Positions 58,021 to 64,000 of a stretch of 64,000 bases of DNA are shown here, piece after piece; the stretch's first letter is position 1; every line of letters begins with the position of its first letter. Source of the DNA: Apodospora peruviana (lineage: Eukaryota > Ascomycota > Sordariomycetes > Sordariales > Lasiosphaeriaceae); contig JAUEDM010000006.1 in assembly GCA_033439685.1 (NCBI GenBank), positions 2,108,001 to 2,172,000 on the forward strand, written 5' to 3'. A model generated the notes under the pieces. The model saw only the letters and a list, made by a program, of their open reading frames with translations, was not told where the DNA came from and did not search any database. The translations under genes and the position numbers were made by a program.

Positions 58021-59264
58021 TCAACCTCTGCTGCCATCACCGTCACCATGGTCAGGGTTGTAATTCGTCTCCCCCGACAGCCCGCTTCCAGTGCCGCCCT
58101 GCGTAGTCGTCATAGCCTTTTGTCCCCCAACCTGCGGTTGCGTCTGCACGGTCGGTCCCGTGGCGGACGGCGCCAGGGCGGCGGTAGCATGTGCGGGCGG
58201 GGGTGTGGACGAGGCACCGCCACGGCCTGCCCCCCGAGAAGCTGCGTTTGCAGTAGCAGCATGGAGTCGCTGATCGAGCGCCTTCAACGCAAGGGCCCGC
58301 CTGCGCTCGGCCTCGGCCCTGGCGCTACCGGGCGCGCCGCGCTGCATGAAATGATGATGAGTCTCACCGCGCGCGGCAGACAGGTCCGCCTGGCTAAACG
58401 GCGTGCACAGGCGCATGGCGACCAGCACGTTAAAGATCTGCGTCGACAGGCTGGCGACGAACGGCCGTACAGGGCCCGGGAAGAACTCGGCAAAGGCAAA
58501 CGTCTCGCTGGCATCGCCGCGGAGGGAGCTGGGCTGGGACGGTGAGTCGAGGTCGGGGAAAACGGGCTTGTAGAAGCGGAGGTAGGTCCAGCTCGTGAGC
58601 AGGCCGTAGACGGAGAGGAAGAAGGCCGCGCTCGTGAGCATGGGCGTGAGGGCGAGGAGCGTCACGAGGCCAACGTAGAGGAGGGGGAATCGCGGTACGC
58701 GCAGCGAGAGGATGCCGCGGAAGAGGGTGACGGTGTGCGCGGGAACGAGCTGGCTGAAGGCGACGAGGAAGGAGATTTGGAGTGGGATGGTCCCAGCGAT
58801 GGTAGTGAGTCTACAATTAGGCAGACAGACATGTTAGTCAAAACAGGAGTAAGTTTGTATTCCGTAAGAGCTCTGGGCCACACGCACGTCCACCGCTCAT
58901 TGCGAGTAAAGGTAAAGAACAGAATCATGGTCGTAAAGCAGAGCGTGTTGGGGATCAGGGCGGTAATCAGCAGGAACTTGGCGAATTCCCTGGAGGACCA
59001 GGCGCGCTCCAGATAGCGGCCGCCATGATACAGCGTCAGGCAGGCTATGGTCAGGGTGAAGACATTGCTCTCAACCAGCGTCGTCGACACGAATGTCCAC
59101 GGGTAGAACAGCGAGAGCTGGGGCACGAGGTTGAGGTAGGGGATGACGATCTCCGAGTTGGCCGTCCATTGGCGGTAACGGATCGCCGCGCTGAGCACCG
59201 ATTGCAGTCCCAGCACGAGGAGCAGGATGCGGGTCACCGGCGGGATATTGATTCGGGGCGGCAT
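58021..59264 (-). CDS. TMEM115-type Golgi membrane protein (rhomboid-like fold, DUF1751)
   Basis: Multi-pass membrane protein of the TMEM115 family, which in animals sits in the Golgi and contacts the COG tethering complex; it is rhomboid-like in fold but not a protease. Two exons (58888-59264 and 58021-58810) give 388 residues. Hydrophobic segments occur near residues 10-27 (TRILLLVLGLQSVLSA), 50-70 (FYPWTFVSTTLVE), 95-120 (FAKFLLITALIPNTLCF), 133-150 (IPLQISFLVAFSQLVPAH) and 165-195 (LLYVGLVTLLALTPML). The TRNERWT-LTTIAGTIPLQ junction is rebuilt exactly across the intron. No Ser/His rhomboid catalytic pair is evident. The last about 150 residues are cytoplasmic, Ala/Arg-rich then Gly/Thr/Pro-rich and disordered. 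Length is normal for fungal members. The gene is divergent from the TBL1-like gene. Confidence 0.88.
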
Positions 59265-61922
59265 GACGGGCTGTTCCTTGTTACGGATGCGGGTGGTGAA
59301 CCTCTGTGGGCAGAAAAGTCGAGTCGCGCTTCACGGACGGATGATGTGTCTTGCCGCTGTGTTGGGAGCCGAAGAGATGGGCCAAGGCCGGAGATTTTCG
59401 CTCGCTCAGCTTCAAAGCGCCAAATGGACGGACACTTAGAAATGAAGAATCCCTGCTACAAAATATAGCATCTTCCACGGCTCACTTTGGATTTCAATGA
59501 GATACAATCATGGTGAAGCTCTTTCGGGCATGCTAAAATCTACCGAGATCAATTTATGACAGATTTTCTAGTAATAATTGTTGCCATTCAGCATCGGATG
59601 AAAGATCTGAAGTCTTTTTTCGGGTGCCGTCTTCTTTGTTGGCAGCCACTACTACTAGTAGTACGACAGCTTGACACGGTTTGGGTTTGGTGTGGTGGAG
59701 CTGTGGCCGTTTGGTCTGGTCCGTGCCCCACGGCTTCCATGGGATGGGGCGGGCCCATCAAGATTGAAGACGCCGGAAATACAGGTTAATCCGTACCTTA
59801 ACCGGGCACCGAGAACGTGATCCCGCAATGCGGGACGAATGGGACGACTGTGAGGACCAGATCGATATCTTTGTGCATCAAAACACCGCCCCCGGATGAT
59901 TGATCTGGCTTGCCCGCGGTTGGGATGACAAGTGTTTTCGCTACGACTGTGGAACCTGTAATGGTGGCGGACAATGAAACGGGCTTCTACTCTGGATCCG
60001 TGGTCATCACGGGATCCAATCCTACTTGACAAGAACACGTCTTGGCGAACCAAGGCACGATGAGGATGTTTGGGCATCACTCTTCCGGCTCGTTTCGCGG
60101 CCTGCCTGATGCAAATTTTCTGATACCGGCTAGAAGACTTGGAATGCGGTACACCTCTTGTGCTTGATTTTGGGCAAAAAATCCATCCCGAAGCTGGATT
60201 GTTGGTTTCTTCGCAGTCTTGGAAGTTAGAATCATAGGTATTTTCGGTAACTGCGGATCACCCGACATTCAGCTGCCCCCTGACCGGGACTGAAGACAGG
60301 CATATCCCTTTCTTTTAGTGTGAATAGCCTGGTCAGGGCTAATCCGGCGGGCGGAGCGTGAAGTTTCTTCTTGCGTCTCTCTCAACCAGCCGTGCCAGCC
60401 TCCATTTGAGAAAGATCCGGTTCCATCAGCAGAAGCAACCGACAGGGCCCCGCGAGGCTTGCAGAGTGTGGAGAGGCGCGGCACGCTCTTTGTTCTTGTA
60501 CCCTGAAACAGATATCGAAGTTAAAGCCAATCAGCGTTGTGCTAGACCCCGGTACCAAAACAGGAAGGGCTGTTTCCCACATGGTTTTGATTGGCTGGTG
60601 ATGGCCTGAGGCAATGATCTGCTTTGGGCGTTCACGGTCCAGAAAAGCCCACAGATCACACACGTTTATTCCCCCGAGGTCCCGTCCTGTGTTGCACGGT
60701 ACCTCCACCTTCACTCCGGACCAGCGATCCTGCAGCCAAGTTTGCTTGTCCCCGAGTCCTGGGCCTGCCCGTCTCGTCTTTGGCGTTGATGACATTTGGG
60801 TTTTTCTTTTGCCTCTGAGACGGGCAGCTCCCACCATCATCCCCATCTTCTTCTTCCTGGGTCCTTCAATGGGCGATTACCTGGTATTTTAACCATCGAG
60901 TCAGTCGGTGCCTTGCACGAATGGTTCCACGGATTTATTTTTGTGCCACACCCGGCGGCGCTCAGATGCACACAATCAAGCCCCTCCTGTTTTGCACTCC
61001 AGCTGGTTCCATTCCGCAAAGGGCTCGGCACTGGACGTCTTTCAATGTTCCCCTGTAATCCCATCATTGACAATGATGCGAATATAGGGACATTAAATAG
61101 GCAGCCTGAGGGCTCGTTTGTGGACAATTGTGGACAAATTGTCCCAGTGGGAGTGGAGTGACGTGACTGAAACAAATCATCTCACCTTGCCGTGCGACCC
61201 CAAATGCAAAGTTGTCCGGTTGGACAATTTTGATGGTAAAAGCGTGCGTGGAATGTTGAGATGGAGCCCGGGCAGCCTAGGTGGCTGAAGGTGACCGCCG
61301 CACCGCGATGGAGGGACTGCCTGACTGGGCCTAATCCCGTCCAAGAACCCTGCCAGGGACCGAATAAGGGAACCACCAAGTACTCCGTACTCTGTACGGA
61401 TTACAGACTTTGAAGACGTTTGAAGGGCGTCTATCTCGTCGACGCGCATGTTGAGTATTCGGTAATGGCGCCTGCCCTGGGAGGACACAATCTGGAATCA
61501 CCGCAAGGAACTTGCACGTCTCCAAATGGACGATCCAAGCCAGCTACCTATCTCGTCTGTTGTGCTTCAAAGTTGTATCTTCCTGCCCGAGCAAAGGAAC
61601 TGGATCCATCCCGTCGTAGGTGGGCCGTGGCGCGGCACGCAGTAACCTTCCTTGTCTAATTTGTGGGGCCCTTCAGAGCCCGTAGTGCCCAGGCGTTGGC
61701 TTGCCCTGTAAGGTAGAGGTTGCCAGCGCTACCACCAGTTCAGGTCGTCACCTCACTGCGAGTGCGCCGGCCTTGCACTTTTTCATCCTCACACATCAAA
61801 CATCAACGGACTCTCGCCCATCACGCACCACGAATCGCTTCGACGCGCTCGCTCAAATCCGCGGCGGGAATACCATCATTTCTTTACCCGATTTCCGCAT
61901 TGCCGATATCCGTGCATCGACA
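59265..61922. other. Divergent promoter region TMEM115-type gene / TBL1-like gene
   Basis: About 2.7 kb. It contains TTCCGTA/ATCCGTAC words at 59786-59797 and a double TCCGTA motif at 61381-61400. The stretch before 61923 is C-rich, as expected of a fungal leader. Open frames overlap on both strands and are not called. Confidence 0.55.
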
Positions 61923-64000
61923 ATGAAGGAGCTACTCGACACGGACCGGGTCAACTTTCTCGTCTGGAGGTGCGTATTTTCGCTGCTCCTCTTCCGGCAC
62001 CTCGCTTCGTTCTCCTCACTAACGCTGGCTTCCATTGCCTAACCGTTCAGATATTTACTTGAATCAAGTATGCCATTGTCGCGTCTTTCTTTTCTCTGTC
62101 ATTTTGAAGCGCTGGGTCGCTTTCTGTTTCGTATGACCTGGTGAGACTGACCACGGCTCTCTGCACCGTCGTGTTCAGATTATCGAGAGACTGCCGCCAA
62201 ACTCCAAAAAGAGTGGAGGATCCGCGCACCTCATCAGCAATTTGATTTCGCGCCTCATGTTCACAACTACGCACTTGTATCTCTCTTGAACAAGGGCTTG
62301 GTTTATGAAGATTTCCAAAGGGAGTTTGACGCAGTATCACAACAGGTATGACAGCCCCAATTCTCTCAATTCCCCTTCTCCGTCCGACCTCATTGGGGGT
62401 AGTTTTTTTCGGTAATGGGTGGCGGGTGCGCTGGCTTCCAGGCCCCAGGGGTCGCATTGCCGGGGGTGCTGACAGTTACTTTGCAGGTGCCTCATGATGT
62501 GCCGGCAACGGTCGAGGCGACGGCGCGCGGGGTGTTTGGGCCGCTCAAATTTGAGCCTGCACCAAACGACGCCGAGGACGAGGACGAGTCAGAGCAGGAA
62601 CCGGAGGAGCTTAACGATGGCTCTCGAAAGCGCCCGATGGACAGGCAGCATCACGGATTGCCCAATGGGTCTCCCGCAAATAAGCGGCAGCGATTATTGA
62701 GCAACGGCTGTGAAAACGGGGCGGATTCAGCCACCACCCCTATGGACATCGACAACGGCCCAGACAATAACCACGCCTATCCATCGCCGCTGGAAGGTGA
62801 GCAGGCCGTTTCCCCGCTACCTCACACCGAGGGCCCCGAGCAGGGTACGCAGGTCGAAAAGGTTCACGAACTCACGCCAGAGACTGTCTTTTTGCAACTG
62901 GGCGGTGCCGAGTCTTCAGCAGCATCGCCAACGCGAGCTAACGAAAACCCTATCGTGCTGCACTGCGAGTGGAACCCCCAGAACCCGTCAATCTTGGCAG
63001 CTGCCGGGACCGATGCACTAGCCCGCGTTTGGACGGTCTCGCGTGGAGCCGCCACCCCCCAACTTCAAGCCCCAGACAGCGAAAGCCTGCCGGATCACGT
63101 GGACAGCGCAGGCACCCTCACTACCCGCCCTTTTAAGAATCTCCTTGAGGATGAAGTGTCTAGGAACGCGACGGTATCCGCCATGGCCTGGAATTGGAGT
63201 GGCGATGCCATTTCCCTTGCAGTCGAGAACGACGGCAGGGCCCGCATCTGCATCTGGGGGCTTGACGGCACCATCGTCCGTAAAATCGACGGTGTCGAGC
63301 CGCCCGTCATCAAGTTGCGCTGGAGCCCCAACAATGACTTCATCCTCGGCATCAGCCCAGAGAATCGCGGTACCCTGATTACCATTTACTCCTCGTCCAA
63401 GGAGAACTCGATGTCACACCTCCTTAGTGACCACGAACTTGTTGGCGACCTCGATGCAGCATGGATCAGTGATACCGAATTCATCTTGTGTGGCGGTGAC
63501 TGTCTAATTGGCTTACGCTGCACGGAAGACAAAATTCTGCCCGGCAGGGAGTTTCATACGGGCAAGGATGAGGCCTTCAGCCAAGTCCAGTTCGATTGGC
63601 GCACGAAGCTGATCGCCACTGCCACCGAGAAGGGCATCATCGACGTGAGTTCTTTTTATGGAGCGATCGAGAAACAAATTGCTAACTGTTGCTTGCAGCT
63701 CTGGGATGAATCTGGCCAACGCAAATCAATCTCTGCTCATATGGGACTGATTCCCGCTCTCCAGTGGCAGCCCTTGAAAGCTGAGCCTGCTGAAGACGAG
63801 AGACTGCTTGCGTCCGGCGGAGAAGACGGCGCCATCTGTATTTGGAACGTGCGCAGCCCAGAGAGTAAACCAAAGTACTCAATGACGATGTCACTTCCAA
63901 TTCTCGGCTTGTCGATGACTCCTGATGGAGCATTCATCGCCGGGGCAACCAGTGACAAGATTTTGATTTGGAAAGTTGGTGAGCATGCGATACCAAGAGC
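61923..64000 (+). CDS. LisH-WD40 co-repressor subunit, TBL1 / Sif2 type (3' end cut by window edge)
   Basis: Relative of animal TBL1/TBLR1 and yeast Sif2, scaffolds of histone-deacetylase complexes (NCoR/SMRT, Set3C) in the nucleus. Exons 61923-61969, 62051-62067 (17 nt), 62179-62345, 62487-63644 and 63699 to the edge give about 563 residues so far. Residues 6-35 form a LisH motif rebuilt across two introns (NFLVWRYLLESNYRETAAKL), followed by a conserved F-box-like segment. A Ser/Asp/Glu-rich linker (about residues 100-215) has a basic SRKRPMD patch. WD40 repeats begin at about residue 240: PIVLHCEWNPQNPSILAAAG, ARVWTV, VSAMAWNWSGDAISLAVEND, IKLRWSPNNDFILGI, and in exon 5 LQWQPL..LLASGGEDGAICIW. 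At least five blades are visible; the last ones lie beyond the edge. A GGTGAGC at about 63979 could be a further donor but the reading frame also continues. Confidence 0.9.

Overview
The window is nuclear DNA of a filamentous ascomycete (Pezizomycotina, most likely Sordariomycetes; the species is not identifiable by eye). The evidence is the compact spliceosomal introns, mostly about 50-80 nt with GTRNGY-type donors, fungal-type versions of conserved eukaryotic proteins, and wide, repeat-speckled intergenic spaces. I support 15 protein-coding genes (6 on +, 9 on -). I found no tRNA, rRNA, CRISPR array, intact transposon or bacterial-type operon.

Layout: a zinc alcohol dehydrogenase cut by the left edge (-); ARP3 of the Arp2/3 complex (-); a taspase-like threonine aspartase (+); TFIIH subunit Tfb4/p34 (-); a UCS-domain myosin co-chaperone, CRO1/She4/UNC-45 (+); a long kinesin, probably kinesin-4 (-); Eme1/Mms4, the non-catalytic partner of Mus81 (+); acetyl-CoA synthetase FacA (+); a membrane-anchored ADAM metalloprotease (+); a small acidic fungal protein of unknown function (-); a NuiA-like (nuclease A inhibitor fold) protein (-); ribosomal protein L3 (-); the TPR co-repressor Ssn6/Cyc8 (-); a TMEM115-type Golgi membrane protein (-); and a LisH-WD40 TBL1/Sif2-type co-repressor subunit cut by the right edge (+). 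Exon junctions were worked out by hand. Coding lengths close in frame for every complete gene, and only one acceptor (CRO1) is uncertain.

The genes are a typical housekeeping and regulatory mix, not a pathway cluster. Themes recur: actin and microtubule function (ARP3, CRO1, kinesin), transcription and chromatin (Tfb4, Ssn6, TBL1-like), and C2/acetate metabolism (alcohol dehydrogenase, FacA). No secondary-metabolite, mating-type or effector cluster is visible.

The least explained DNA is in three wide spaces: about 4.2 kb before eme1, about 4.4 kb before facA, and about 9.7 kb between ssn6 and the TMEM115 gene. They carry simple-sequence repeats, short perfect palindromes (TAGGTACCTA and CCTACCTAGGTAGG) and a dispersed TACGGAGTA/TTCCGTA motif. 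Other points of interest are upstream ORFs that meet or overlap the eme1 and ADAM start codons, two stop-free introns whose lengths are multiples of three (kinesin motor and NuiA-like gene), several micro-exons of 13-27 nt, and a NuiA-like protein with an optional mitochondrial-looking N-terminal extension. I did not find a convincing new multi-gene system.
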